Positions 9,465-18,815 are shown, numbered from the stretch's first letter. The stretch is 61,984 nt of DNA from Muribaculaceae bacterium (GCA_022509105.1 JAFLTV010000003.1:12447-74430); one strand, 5' to 3'. The notes: generated from the sequence alone by a model not told the origin. Translations and numbers: made by a program.

Positions 9465-12400
9465 ATGGGTAATAGACCGGGGTCTGTTTTCAAAACATTT
9501 TATAAAGTTGGCCGTAGCATACTGTTCACTTTAACTTTGTTTGTTGTCGGCCTCTTCTTAGCTGTCTATATCCTGCTGTCGCTACCTCCCTTCACCAACT
9601 ACGTCAAGGATCTGGCATTGGAACAGCTTTCCCTTTTCCTCGGTTCAAAGGTGGAAGTGGAAAATCTTAAGATTATTCCATTTAATGAAGTAAGGCTAAC
9701 AGGGTTGAAGGTCTATGATCCGGAGGGTAAGGAATGTATCAGAATTGAAACAGTGGGAGCCGGCATACGCCTTTGGAAGCTCATCACGGAAAAGAAAATT
9801 GAACTCACTTACGGTGAAATCATCGGCCTTCACGGTGGTATAATCCAGGATGAAAAAGATGGCCCTTTAAACATCCAATTCATCATCGACGCTTTTTCAG
9901 GAAAAGAAAAGAAAGAAAAGCAGGAGTTTGAATTAGCCCTTCATAGCGTTGTCTTGAGAAAAAGCTCTGTTTCATTTTCAAGAAATTGGATGGGCCCTGA
10001 CAACAAGATAGGGAAACTGGATCTTTCACATATCGAAATTTCCGATTTAGCCGCAGATATCACTTTCCCAAAAATAAGCGACAAAGGAATTGACGTGGAT
10101 TTGCGCAGACTCTCCCTCTCTATGCCCGGTCTGACAGAAATTGATAAAATTGCTCTCCGGGGAAGTTTCGGGAGTGGAGGAATATTCATTAAAGACCTGG
10201 AAATAGAATTTCCTTCGTCAAGAATTTTTATCCCACTTATTGAGATTCCGCTCAACGAAGGAGAGAATTTGGCCGACAATCTCAAAAACAACCCTCATTC
10301 TTTAGAAATAAGCGGCAGCTATATAAATCCTTCGGATTTTTCCTTTCTTTTGCCGGCTTTAGGCAAAATAAACGAACCGTTGCCTCTGGATCTTATCGCA
10401 GAAGGCACCGCAAATAATATTGATATCGATAAGTTTTTATTCGGCAATCCTTCGGTGGCATTAGTGAAATTGTCGGGAAAGATTTCCTCCCTTTCCGATA
10501 TTAAAAATCTATATGCCGATATTGATGATTTCGAAGTGGAAATCCCGCATGAAACTTTTTCAAAAATTCTTCCGGGTCTGGAACAGATACCTGATAAAGT
10601 TTCTGAAATACTATCTCACACCGGCAACCTTAGCATATCCGGAAATCTGATAGCGGCTAAAACCAACGACTTGATAAGCGGTCATATAGAGGTCTTTTCA
10701 GATATTATGCAGGTTATAGTCGACGGAGGATATAATTCGGCATCAAATGACACCCATGAATTTTCCGGTGAAGTCAATATCGAAAAATTTATGGTAGATC
10801 GGATTCTTCCGGAAATTCCTATAGGAGACGTAAGGGCATCCCTGCAAGCCGACGGCGGAATAAAAGGTAAAGATCCTTTTGGCTCCCTTTCTTTAATCGT
10901 GGATAACATCGAATTCAGAAACAACTCATATAACAACATCTCCTTAGATGTTGAAAAAAATATGGAAAATATCTCGGGAAATCTTAATATTGACAATCGC
11001 CTTGGCAAAGTAGACGCGATTTTTTCTGGAGATATTAGCCCCGAGCTAATGAAGATTGATCTGGAGTGCGACCTCGCAGATTTAAATTTGTCGGATATTG
11101 TCGACATGAAAGGGCTTAACGGTTATCTTTTTTCCGGCAATTTAGACGTGAAAGGCGAAGGCACCACTATCGATGATATTATAGGGAGTTTATTCATAAA
11201 CGATTTAACCATACTTCCACCAGCCGACAAAAAACCTTTGATTCTCCATCAACTGTCACTGCAATCAGAGCTTCAAGACAACACACGCCTGATTAGCCTT
11301 GACAGCGACTGGATTGAAGGAACTATAGAGGGAACGATGAAATTCAAGGGTCTGGCGGCACAAGTTGTGAACTTGGTGGATCAGACTTTCCCTGCATTTG
11401 TTGAAAGCAAGGAAATGCCGGATCAATCCCTGATGTCGGATCTGGATTTCCAATTTAATATCAAACTTGACAACACGCTTACGGAATATTTCAATCTCCC
11501 GATAAGGTTGTTAGTGCCCGTTTCTATTGACGGAGCGCTTAACGGAGCAGACAACACTGCGAATTTAGCTATAGATATCCCATATCTGCAACAAGGGAAA
11601 GACAAGTTGATTTCAGACAGCAGGGTCTTTATCGATTTCAACGGCAATGAAGGAGAGATGGACCTGCAGCTTGCCACCACTTTCCCGATTAAAAAAGGGG
11701 AGCTGCAAGTGGAGTTGCGAGCCAATGGCGAGAACAATAAATTCACAACTGATATAAACTGGATAAACACTGAAAATTCCGATTTTCGAGGATTGTTAGG
11801 GCTCACGGGAGAGGTGAAAAAGAATCCTTTGTCGTCAAAGCCCCAGCTCACTGTAGATTTCCGCCATTCCGTTCTGGATATGGGAGAGGCTGAATGGATA
11901 ATAAATCCGGCCCGGATCACATATTGCGACAAACGTCTCGAAGTCGACGGTTTGAAATTATGGCACGACGAGCAGTTTGTAGAAATAGACGGAGTGGCAT
12001 CGGAAGATTACTCGGATGCCTTAAATGTAAGATTGGCCGACATCGATGTCGATTATATTTTCGACACCCTTAAGATCAATTATGTCACATTCGGAGGAGT
12101 TGCAACAGGAGAAGTCACGGGTCGCTCGCTGTTCAGCAAAGACCCTGTGGCGGAAACTGAAAGACTTAAAATCATAAATTTCTCTTATAACGGAGCACAA
12201 ATCGGGGAATGTTACGCCTCAAGCCGATGGAACAATTCTGCCAAAGAGATTGAAATCAGCGCCGATATTTTTAAAGAAAGCCGGCAACTGGTGAAAGCCA
12301 ACGGCGGCATCTGGCTGGGGAAGGATTCCCTGGCTTTCCAAATGAATGCGGATAAAGTCCCTGTGGAATTTATCCAACCTTTTATGGCTGCCTTTTCTTC

Positions 12401-14039
12401 CCATGTAGGAGGCATCGCATCAGGCGATCTCCTCCTTTTCGGAACTTTCAAGGATATCGACATGACCGGGAAAATATTTGCCGATTCTGTGGCTGTTAAA
12501 CTTGACTACACCAACACTGTGTATCATGGTTCGGATTCCGTAATCCTCAACAGGGGCAAAATCGATATCCCGGGATTCAGACTCTATGATAAAAACGGGA
12601 ATTCCGCGTTGCTTACAGGAGAACTGACCCACCGATATTTCCATGACCCCTCCTTTACTTTCCGTCTTTCAGATGCCACAGATTTCTTATGCTATGACAC
12701 ATCCTCCGAGATTAACCCTGACTGGTATGGCCAGCTTTATGGCTCCGGTTCAGCCTTTATTCGGGGCATCCCCGGGTTTGTGGATATTTCGGCAGATATG
12801 ACTCTTGTTGGAAATTCTTCTTTTACTTTTGTGCTTGACGACCGTCAATATGCTCAGGATTATCAGTTTCTGACCTTCTCCGACAGAAGGAAGGAAGCTG
12901 CAAAAGCTGTTGAAAAACCGGAAGAGCTGGATTTCAAATCATTGTTTAAAAAGAAAGTGACCGAGCAAAATAATGAATCGATGTCAAAGTTCGGTCTCGA
13001 CATCAGGGCCACGGTCACGCCGGCTGTTCTCTTCACTCTTGTGATGGACCCGGCAGCCGGAGATAAAATCACTGCCCGCGGCCGTGGCGCCATGCAGGTG
13101 AAATATGAAAGTGATAATGATGAAATGCAACTTTACGGAAAATATGAAATCGATGAAGGTAATTATAATTTCTCTTTGCAGGATATAATCCTCAGAGATT
13201 TCAAAATCAAGGAGGGAAGTTCGATTTCCTTCAATGGTGACCCTCTGAGGGCAGACCTCGATATCAGCGCCGCCTATAGAGTCAACACAAACCTTTCAGA
13301 TCTCGACAAAAGTTTTCAGAATGACCGCGATCTGACGAGAACCAATGTGCCTGTGGATGCCATTCTCTCTGTCAGCGGAAACATGCAGGACCCGGATATC
13401 ACTTTTGACATCGAACTGCCCACACTAACTCAAGATGTGGAAAGAAAGGTGAAGAGTATAATATCCACCGACGACATGATGAACCGTCAGATTATTTATC
13501 TTCTGGCTCTTAATCGTTTTTACACGCCGGAATATATGGGCATGAGCGGAAATGGAGGAGAACTGGCTGCCGTGGCTTCTTCAACAATATCCTCGCAGCT
13601 GACAAATATGCTCGGCCAGCTCACCGATAAAGTCTCGGTGGCGCCATCTTTCAGAAGCGACAAAGGAGATTTTTCTGATATAGAGGTAGATGTGGCTCTT
13701 TCCTCCCGACTCCTTAACAATCGCTTGCTTATTAACGGTAACTTCGGATATAGGGACAAGAGCACTTCCAACACCACTTTCATCGGTGATTTTGACATCG
13801 AATATCTACTTACAAAAAACGGCAATCTCCGGTTGAAGGCCTATAATCATTTCAACGACCAGAACTATTATTTGCGTGAAGCCCTTACCACCCAAGGGCT
13901 GGGGGTGGTTTTCCGTAAAGACTTCGACAAATTGTTCGGATCTCGAAAAGAGGAAAAAGAAAAAGATGAAGAAGAGATAGAAGAGGCCGGAGCTTCATCT
14001 GAAGAAAATAAAGGCGAGATTATAAACTTAGAAAAATAA
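9465..14039 (+). CDS. tamB: TamB-like translocation/assembly and lipid-transport protein
   Basis: TamB-type proteins span the periplasm as a beta-taco groove and help move phospholipids to, and assemble proteins in, the outer membrane. This one has 1524 aa, within the family range. One N-terminal membrane segment lies at about residues 12-38. A very long beta-repeat region follows, then the conserved DUF490/TamB C-terminal domain (around LYGKYEIDEGNYNFSLQD and VSGNMQDPDITFDIELP). The tail is a highly charged Glu/Lys stretch. A patatin gene begins 4 nt after its stop, so the two are almost certainly co-transcribed. No TamA-like outer-membrane partner is in the window. Confidence 0.9.
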   Translation: MGNRPGSVFKTFYKVGRSILFTLTLFVVGLFLAVYILLSLPPFTNYVKDLALEQLSLFLGSKVEVENLKIIPFNEVRLTGLKVYDPEGKECIRIETVGAGIRLWKLITEKKIELTYGEIIGLHGGIIQDEKDGPLNIQFIIDAFSGKEKKEKQEFELALHSVVLRKSSVSFSRNWMGPDNKIGKLDLSHIEISDLAADITFPKISDKGIDVDLRRLSLSMPGLTEIDKIALRGSFGSGGIFIKDLEIEFPSSRIFIPLIEIPLNEGENLADNLKNNPHSLEISGSYINPSDFSFLLPALGKINEPLPLDLIAEGTANNIDIDKFLFGNPSVALVKLSGKISSLSDIKNLYADIDDFEVEIPHETFSKILPGLEQIPDKVSEILSHTGNLSISGNLIAAKTNDLISGHIEVFSDIMQVIVDGGYNSASNDTHEFSGEVNIEKFMVDRILPEIPIGDVRASLQADGGIKGKDPFGSLSLIVDNIEFRNNSYNNISLDVEKNMENISGNLNIDNRLGKVDAIFSGDISPELMKIDLECDLADLNLSDIVDMKGLNGYLFSGNLDVKGEGTTIDDIIGSLFINDLTILPPADKKPLILHQLSLQSELQDNTRLISLDSDWIEGTIEGTMKFKGLAAQVVNLVDQTFPAFVESKEMPDQSLMSDLDFQFNIKLDNTLTEYFNLPIRLLVPVSIDGALNGADNTANLAIDIPYLQQGKDKLISDSRVFIDFNGNEGEMDLQLATTFPIKKGELQVELRANGENNKFTTDINWINTENSDFRGLLGLTGEVKKNPLSSKPQLTVDFRHSVLDMGEAEWIINPARITYCDKRLEVDGLKLWHDEQFVEIDGVASEDYSDALNVRLADIDVDYIFDTLKINYVTFGGVATGEVTGRSLFSKDPVAETERLKIINFSYNGAQIGECYASSRWNNSAKEIEISADIFKESRQLVKANGGIWLGKDSLAFQMNADKVPVEFIQPFMAAFSSHVGGIASGDLLLFGTFKDIDMTGKIFADSVAVKLDYTNTVYHGSDSVILNRGKIDIPGFRLYDKNGNSALLTGELTHRYFHDPSFTFRLSDATDFLCYDTSSEINPDWYGQLYGSGSAFIRGIPGFVDISADMTLVGNSSFTFVLDDRQYAQDYQFLTFSDRRKEAAKAVEKPEELDFKSLFKKKVTEQNNESMSKFGLDIRATVTPAVLFTLVMDPAAGDKITARGRGAMQVKYESDNDEMQLYGKYEIDEGNYNFSLQDIILRDFKIKEGSSISFNGDPLRADLDISAAYRVNTNLSDLDKSFQNDRDLTRTNVPVDAILSVSGNMQDPDITFDIELPTLTQDVERKVKSIISTDDMMNRQIIYLLALNRFYTPEYMGMSGNGGELAAVASSTISSQLTNMLGQLTDKVSVAPSFRSDKGDFSDIEVDVALSSRLLNNRLLINGNFGYRDKSTSNTTFIGDFDIEYLLTKNGNLRLKAYNHFNDQNYYLREALTTQGLGVVFRKDFDKLFGSRKEEKEKDEEEIEEAGASSEENKGEIINLEK

Positions 14040-14043
14040 CTGC

Positions 14044-14847
14044 ATGGCTATCAAGGTTCAAGGATTACTCGAGCATTTCGGAATAATTAAAGACACCTCT
14101 GTGGGAGTTGCATTGAGCGGCGGAGGTGCTAAAGGGTTTGCGCATATCGGGGTTCTTATGGCTTTTGAAAGATTTGGCATCAAACCTGATATTTTTTCCG
14201 GAGTGTCGGCCGGAGCGATTGCAAGCGTACTATATGCTGCCGGGCTAACCCCAAACGATATAATAAAATGTTTCACCGATGCTTCAAAATTCGGAGACTT
14301 CACTGAATGGTCGATTCCCAGAGAGGGGTTCCTACGCCTTGACAGATTCGGGAAGCTTCTTGACAGCTGGCTTCCCGTGAAACGTCTGGAGGAATTGAAC
14401 ACGCCGGTGATAGTTTGTGCCACCGACATCGACCATGGTAAATCCGTGGGATGGAGCAAAGGGGAAATCGTGCCAAGGGTTTTGGCTTCATGCAGCATTC
14501 CGATCGTTTTCAATCCCCAGAAAATAAACGGTGTGAATTATGTTGACGGAGGCGTTTTAAGGAATCTGCCGGCATGGGCAATCAGAAAATATGTCAAAAC
14601 CTTATATGGATGCAATTGCAGTCCTTTGCGTCAGACAGATATGGAGAAAAAATCGATCATAAACATAGCCTACCGTTCGTTTCATCTTATGCTGAAGGCC
14701 AACATGCCTCAAGATATGCGCCTTTGCGATTATCTTATACAGGTGAAAGTGCCGGGGCAGGTCTCCACATTCGAACTCTCGGCATTACGCAAAGGAGTGA
14801 TGGCCGGCTATAACGCCGCATGCCAAACCCTCGAATCCCTCTTATAA
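14044..14847 (+). CDS. Patatin-like phospholipase
   Basis: This is a 267-aa serine lipid acyl hydrolase of the RssA/patatin family, without a signal peptide and so probably cytoplasmic or peripheral on the inner membrane. The oxyanion loop SGGGAKG is at residues 25-31. The nucleophile elbow GVSAG puts the catalytic serine at 55, and the catalytic Asp168 lies in the DGG motif. It follows the TamB-like gene by 4 nt. Coupling a lipid hydrolase to a lipid-transport protein suggests a role in phospholipid turnover at the envelope, which is inference from context. Confidence 0.92.
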   Translation: MAIKVQGLLEHFGIIKDTSVGVALSGGGAKGFAHIGVLMAFERFGIKPDIFSGVSAGAIASVLYAAGLTPNDIIKCFTDASKFGDFTEWSIPREGFLRLDRFGKLLDSWLPVKRLEELNTPVIVCATDIDHGKSVGWSKGEIVPRVLASCSIPIVFNPQKINGVNYVDGGVLRNLPAWAIRKYVKTLYGCNCSPLRQTDMEKKSIINIAYRSFHLMLKANMPQDMRLCDYLIQVKVPGQVSTFELSALRKGVMAGYNAACQTLESLL

Positions 14848-14893
14848 TGAGCCTGTTTACAGTTTCAACATAAAACAGGACAGGGGTCTTACT

Positions 14894-14925
14894 TTTGAGA
14901 AACTTCAATAAATTTATTAATTTTG
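14894..14925 (+). promoter_or_regulatory. Bacteroidota promoter for corA
   Basis: TTTG (14894-14897) and TAATTTTG (14918-14925) are separated by 20 nt. The -7 element ends 51 nt before the corA start, leaving a short ordinary leader. corA is therefore transcribed independently of the patatin gene. Confidence 0.8.
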
Positions 14926-14976
14926 TGAAACATATCACCGGATTCCGGCTTATTTCCTTTTTTCAGTTGAGATTTA

Positions 14977-15960
14977 ATGATTACAATCCATTATAAAAAA
15001 GACCGACAGATAATCAGGAATTTTAATCCCGAAAACCTAAAGGAGCTGAATAAGGATGATCTGTTATGGATAGATCTCGACTCCCCCACGGCGAAGGAAC
15101 GAAAGGCAGTGGAGGATTTCATTGGCATCAAACTTCTGACAAGGGCCCAGGCTGAAGAGATAGAATCCACATCTAAATATTCCGAGTCTCCGGATGCCGT
15201 GATCGCCAACTGCAACTATTTCATTAGCCGTGACCATTCCTACATTATAGAACCGACCACATTTATCATTACCCGCAACGGTTTTATGGTGTCTGATCAT
15301 GACATTCATCCTTCATCGTTTGATGATGTGGATAAAAGAATTCTCGCTTCGCCGGCAAAAAATTCCAACGGATATGAGGTGTTGATAACAATGTTGGAGT
15401 CTTTGATTGATTATGATGCCGATATGGTGGAACTTATCAACCGACAAATCTCAGCCCTCTCAAAAGATCTCAATTCCAGCGACAATATAAATAAAAGCGT
15501 GTTGCATCGAATCAATAGTCTCCAGGAGAAAACCATGTCGATGCGTGAAAACATCTTCGACCTCCAAAGAGTGATTTCAGCCATAATGAGATCTTCACGT
15601 TTTCCCGATTCAGTCGACAATCGCCTCTCCCTGATGATAAAGGATATCGATTCTCTCGTGACCCATGGGGAAATAAGCTTCGAACGTCTTGACTATATGC
15701 AAGACACTGCCCTGGGGCTTATAAATATCGAGCAAAACGAGATTGTCAAGATTCTTTCAGTTGCGGCGGTGATTTTTATGCCCCCTACCCTTATCGCATC
15801 TATCTATGGCATGAACTTCAAGGTGATGCCGGAATTAAACTGGGAATGGACCATGGGCAACGGATGGGTGGTGCCCGCAGGCTATCTTTTTGCCATTTTC
15901 TTAATGGTTTTGGTTACTTTTCTCACCTATTGGTTTTTCAGATACAAAAAATGGTTATAA
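14977..15960 (+). CDS. corA: CorA-family magnesium transporter
   Basis: CorA forms a pentameric inner-membrane channel for Mg2+ (some members take up Co2+ or Zn2+). The protein is 327 aa with a large cytoplasmic domain. Two C-terminal membrane helices follow, the first ending in the signature YGMNF (Tyr277-Gly278-Met279-Asn280). The second (GYLFAIFLMVLVTFLTYWFF) is followed by the usual short basic tail RYKKWL. It has its own promoter and is followed by an OmpA-like gene after 57 nt. Confidence 0.94.
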   Translation: MITIHYKKDRQIIRNFNPENLKELNKDDLLWIDLDSPTAKERKAVEDFIGIKLLTRAQAEEIESTSKYSESPDAVIANCNYFISRDHSYIIEPTTFIITRNGFMVSDHDIHPSSFDDVDKRILASPAKNSNGYEVLITMLESLIDYDADMVELINRQISALSKDLNSSDNINKSVLHRINSLQEKTMSMRENIFDLQRVISAIMRSSRFPDSVDNRLSLMIKDIDSLVTHGEISFERLDYMQDTALGLINIEQNEIVKILSVAAVIFMPPTLIASIYGMNFKVMPELNWEWTMGNGWVVPAGYLFAIFLMVLVTFLTYWFFRYKKWL

Positions 15961-15968
15961 CTTTGCCT

Positions 15969-15976
15969 TATGTTTG
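15969..15976 (+). promoter_or_regulatory. Possible -7 element for the OmpA-like gene
   Basis: TATGTTTG fits TAnnTTTG and lies 41 nt before the next start codon. No TTTG is found 19-21 nt upstream, so this is a weak candidate. Confidence 0.3.
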
Positions 15977-16017
15977 GGATATTTTTCAAATAAAATTTTA
16001 AAACAAAAAATAAACTT

Positions 16018-16872
16018 ATGAAACTGAAATCAATTTTCTGTCTTGCGTTGACAGCGTTGCTTGCCACAAGCTGCGTATCCAAAAAAGACTACACCAATCT
16101 ACAGACAAAATACGATGAGCTCCAGCTTATGTATGGCAGCACACGCGATGAACTTCTCGGTTGCAACGGCGATGTGAAGAGCCTCCAGGCACAACTCGAA
16201 AATTGCAACCAGACTAACAATGATCTTCGCAACGACCTCAAAGACGTGAAAGACGCTCTCTCAAAGAGCATGGAAAACAACAGTCAGGGAAATGCCAATA
16301 TCTCGAAACTTGTGGATGAAATCAATGCTTCCAACAAATATATCAAACAACTTGTGGAAGCCAAATCAAAATCCGACTCTCTCAACCTTGCCCTGACCAA
16401 TAAACTGACTCGCTCGCTCGACACAAAAGAACTCAATGATGTGGATGTAAAAGTGTTGAAGGGTGTGGTTTATATCTCATTGGCAGACAACATGCTTTTC
16501 AAGAGCGGTAGCTATGAGGTTAGTGCTCAGGCTAAATCCACTCTCGAAAAAATAGCAAAAATCCTTAAAGACTTCAAAGATTTCGACGTGCTTGTGGAAG
16601 GCAACACTGACAATGTTCCCATCTCCAGAACAAATATCCGCAACAACTGGGACCTCTCTGCCCTCAGAGCTTCTTCAGTGGTGCAAGTGCTCCAGAATGA
16701 TTTCGGAATCAATCCTGCAAGACTATCTGCTGCCGGTCGCGGTGAATATAATCCTGTAACCGATAATGACACAGAGGCTCATAAACAAATGAACCGCAGA
16801 ACTCAGATAATCATCACTCCGAAACTCGATGAATTCATGGATCTTATCGATCAGGCTCCGGCTGAAGATTAA
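16018..16872 (+). CDS. OmpA-family lipoprotein with coiled coil
   Basis: The 284-aa protein should sit in the outer membrane as a lipoprotein (signal peptide ending LLATSC) and bind peptidoglycan. Residues ~25-135 form a coiled-coil stalk of heptads (YTNLQTKYDELQLMY and following). Residues ~155-270 are an OmpA-like domain, with the peptidoglycan-binding pattern VEGNTDNVPI...NWDLSALRASSVV...AAGRGEY. This layout (lipid anchor, helical spacer, OmpA domain) suits a structural tether between outer membrane and cell wall. A thioredoxin-like lipoprotein gene follows 22 nt later. Confidence 0.9.
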   Translation: MKLKSIFCLALTALLATSCVSKKDYTNLQTKYDELQLMYGSTRDELLGCNGDVKSLQAQLENCNQTNNDLRNDLKDVKDALSKSMENNSQGNANISKLVDEINASNKYIKQLVEAKSKSDSLNLALTNKLTRSLDTKELNDVDVKVLKGVVYISLADNMLFKSGSYEVSAQAKSTLEKIAKILKDFKDFDVLVEGNTDNVPISRTNIRNNWDLSALRASSVVQVLQNDFGINPARLSAAGRGEYNPVTDNDTEAHKQMNRRTQIIITPKLDEFMDLIDQAPAED

Positions 16873-16881
16873 TTGAGATCC

Positions 16882-16900
16882 CATCATTTTTATAATGATG
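16882..16900 (+). promoter_or_regulatory. Small hairpin covering the ATGATG start
   Basis: CATCATT (16882-16888) pairs perfectly with AATGATG (16894-16900) around a 5-nt loop. The right arm contains both candidate start codons of the next gene. If it forms in mRNA it could limit initiation. No tests of this are possible here, and a 7-bp AT-rich stem is weak. Confidence 0.3.
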
Positions 16901-17410
16901 ACTAAAATATTTTATTTTTTCTTTATGGTATTCGTGTGTACATCACAAGGATGCATTTCTGATGACGAACCGCAAGGAATAGCCCTGTCACCGGGCGATT
17001 CCTTGCCCTCTTTTTCAGTGGTATGTTCCGACGGAGCAACTATTTCTACAGAAAGCCTGAAAGGCAAAAAATCGATGATTGTTTTCTTCAACACATCTTG
17101 TTCGGATTGCAGACAGGAACTCCCGGTTGTTCAACAAGTCTGGGAAACCTTTAAAAACGATCCGGAGGTTGTGATAATCGCCATTTCTCGTGAAGAAGGC
17201 CCGGAAAGTGTGGCAAAATATTGGGAAGAAAACAACCTTACGATTCCTTATTCGGCCCAAACCACCCGCGAAGTATATTCCCTGTTTGCTCCAAGCGTGA
17301 TCCCTCGAATCTTTATATCAAACCCTCAAGGCGTCATAACTTTCACTTCCGGAGACTCTGATATGCCGGACTATTCTTTATTGGTCGACACCTTGAACTC
17401 CATCAATTAA
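16895..17410 (+). CDS. TlpA/thioredoxin-like lipoprotein
   Basis: This 171-aa thioredoxin-fold protein is predicted to be exported and lipid-anchored: after the signal segment the lipobox Cys is residue 20 (SQGC). The redox motif is Cys69-Ser-Asp-Cys72, inside FNTSCSDCRQEL as in TlpA/ResA-type reductases. The cis-proline loop is SVIPRIF. The dipeptide between the cysteines is unlike the CGPC of thioredoxin, consistent with a periplasmic reductase or isomerase. The start could be the first or second Met of an adjacent ATGATG pair. It lies in a tight run between the OmpA-like gene and the XRE regulator. Confidence 0.85.
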   Translation: MMTKIFYFFFMVFVCTSQGCISDDEPQGIALSPGDSLPSFSVVCSDGATISTESLKGKKSMIVFFNTSCSDCRQELPVVQQVWETFKNDPEVVIIAISREEGPESVAKYWEENNLTIPYSAQTTREVYSLFAPSVIPRIFISNPQGVITFTSGDSDMPDYSLLVDTLNSIN

Positions 17411-17446
17411 TTTTCTCTCTCCTTAACCTTAAAACTTACTTACAAA

Positions 17447-17941
17447 ATGTCTCGTTTCGATATTGCCCGTCTTCGTAAAGAAAATGGAATGAGTCAAGGT
17501 GAACTCGCCGGCTTGCTCCAGATGACCCAAAGTTTCCTCTCTGCCATTGAAAATGGGAAAAGCCCTCTTCCAATTGAGAAGGAGGAACGACTTTGCGAAA
17601 TTTTCCATATTAAGAACCTTTCAGATTATATCATCAGGAAGAAGGAAAATGCCGAAGAAAGAAATCTAAACGACATGACAGACAGCGATCTTTTCAATCA
17701 GCTTCTTAACAGATTTCACAAACAGGCCCACAGCTCTGAAGGCTCACACCATCACCATGAACACCATAGCCTGATAGAAAATCTTCAAAACAAAGTTGAT
17801 CTGCTTTTTGAAAGAAACGAGCGCCTGATGGAAAGAAATGACAAACTCAGCCGGGACAACGACCGGCTAAGATCCGAAATAGACTCCTATCGCATTGAGA
17901 TTGATAAACTTCGTAAAGAGCTTTCCGGCTTGAAGAAATAA
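17447..17941 (+). CDS. XRE-family regulator with His cluster and coiled-coil tail
   Basis: This is a 164-aa predicted DNA-binding protein. Residues ~5-60 are a helix-turn-helix of the Cro/C1 type (LRKENGMSQGELAGLLQMTQ). A polar linker contains a histidine cluster at residues 101-107 (HHHHEHH). The last ~55 residues form a strong coiled coil (LFERNERLMERNDKLSRDN). The tail suggests dimerisation or partner binding, and the histidines could bind metal, which is inference. It sits 36 nt after the thioredoxin-like gene and may share its transcript. No target operator can be named. Confidence 0.85.
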   Translation: MSRFDIARLRKENGMSQGELAGLLQMTQSFLSAIENGKSPLPIEKEERLCEIFHIKNLSDYIIRKKENAEERNLNDMTDSDLFNQLLNRFHKQAHSSEGSHHHHEHHSLIENLQNKVDLLFERNERLMERNDKLSRDNDRLRSEIDSYRIEIDKLRKELSGLKK

Positions 17942-18056
17942 AGAGTTTAGATAAGGCTTATCAAAGATTTTCCCAACATTTATGTTTTCCTCAGCCTTAT
18001 GATTTCCTCGGCCCTGATTGCTGACCGTTACTGTATTGCCTACTGTTATTAAACGA

Positions 18057-18647
18057 TTATTTGCTGATTTCAATCACATAAGCCCCTTCATTCTGTGCCT
18101 TCACCTCAGCATTTAAACCGCAATCTCTAAAAAGCTGTGCCAGTTTGGTGGCCGGCGGCAATATATCGCTTTCCGATTCTCGTTCCTTATGGATATTATT
18201 GATAAATTTCTCACTGCATGGGAAGGCAATAAAAATTTTACCATCTTCCTTAAGATTGACGCTTCTCAACCATTTTAACGTATCAATCGGAGTATGTAGA
18301 TGAGGATAAACGCTATATAGAATGATTCTGTCGTATTCCCCCTCTATATTCTCTTTCTCAAAATCCATACTGATAAATTCCGGCAATGGTTTCAGCATGT
18401 TGAATTTCTGCTTTGCTCTTGAAAGCATTCCTTCTGAATAATCCACTGCTGTCAATTTTCCTTTCTCCCCTATTCTTTTCGCCAAATAAGGCAACAGGAC
18501 CCCTGTTCCGGTTCCTAAATCCAAAACCGACATTCCATCCTTCAGGTCTATATAATCAAGTATTTCCTCAACCTTATCCGGCGTTGACAATATTTCATTT
18601 TCATCCCATTGAGGAGCCAGCTTATCAAAAAATTCTCTTTCGTCCAT
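18057..18647 (-). CDS. Class I SAM-dependent methyltransferase
   Basis: This 196-aa Rossmann-fold methyltransferase has motif I VLDLGTGTGVLLPYLA (residues ~40-55), an acidic post-I residue (TAVDYSEGML) and a motif IV-like ILYSVYPHL. The substrate is unknown. It is transcribed divergently from a TonB-dependent receptor and has its own consensus promoter. Small methyltransferases next to TonB receptors in Bacteroidota are often part of metal-chelate or cofactor uptake loci, but nothing in this sequence fixes that. The start ATG at 18645-18647 lies 28 nt after the -7 element. Confidence 0.88.
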   Translation of the reverse strand: MDEREFFDKLAPQWDENEILSTPDKVEEILDYIDLKDGMSVLDLGTGTGVLLPYLAKRIGEKGKLTAVDYSEGMLSRAKQKFNMLKPLPEFISMDFEKENIEGEYDRIILYSVYPHLHTPIDTLKWLRSVNLKEDGKIFIAFPCSEKFINNIHKERESESDILPPATKLAQLFRDCGLNAEVKAQNEGAYVIEISK

Positions 18648-18675
18648 TCCTTTCTGCTTTCATTTAATTCGATTT

Positions 18676-18707
18676 CAAAAGTAACAATATTATGCAAATT
18701 TGACAAA
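18676..18707 (-). promoter_or_regulatory. Bacteroidota promoter for the methyltransferase gene
   Basis: On the minus strand TTTG (18707-18704) is followed after 20 nt by TACTTTTG (18683-18676), matching TAnnTTTG. It reads away from the TonB-dependent receptor. Confidence 0.75.
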
Positions 18708-18738
18708 CAGAATAAACTTTACTGATATTATTAAACAT

Positions 18739-18779
18739 ATTAGTGATATAATGAACAATTATTAAAATATTTCACTAAT
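18739..18779. promoter_or_regulatory. Inverted repeat upstream of the TonB receptor (operator candidate)
   Basis: ATTAGTGA (18739-18746) and TCACTAAT (18772-18779) are perfect 8-bp arms 25 nt apart, just upstream of the receptor start at 18816. The spacing is compatible with a dimeric regulator bound at two half sites about four helical turns apart centre to centre (33 bp is nearer three turns). The right arm overlaps TAATTTTA (18776-18783), a near match to a -7 element. No regulator can be assigned. Confidence 0.4.
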
Positions 18780-18815
18780 TTTACACTCTCAAAATGATTT
18801 AAACACTTACTTACC

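Noticed and set aside
17951..18000. Terminator between the XRE regulator and the methyltransferase
   Set aside because: ATAAGGCT and AGCCTTAT pair but are separated by 34 nt, with no T run. It may be chance.
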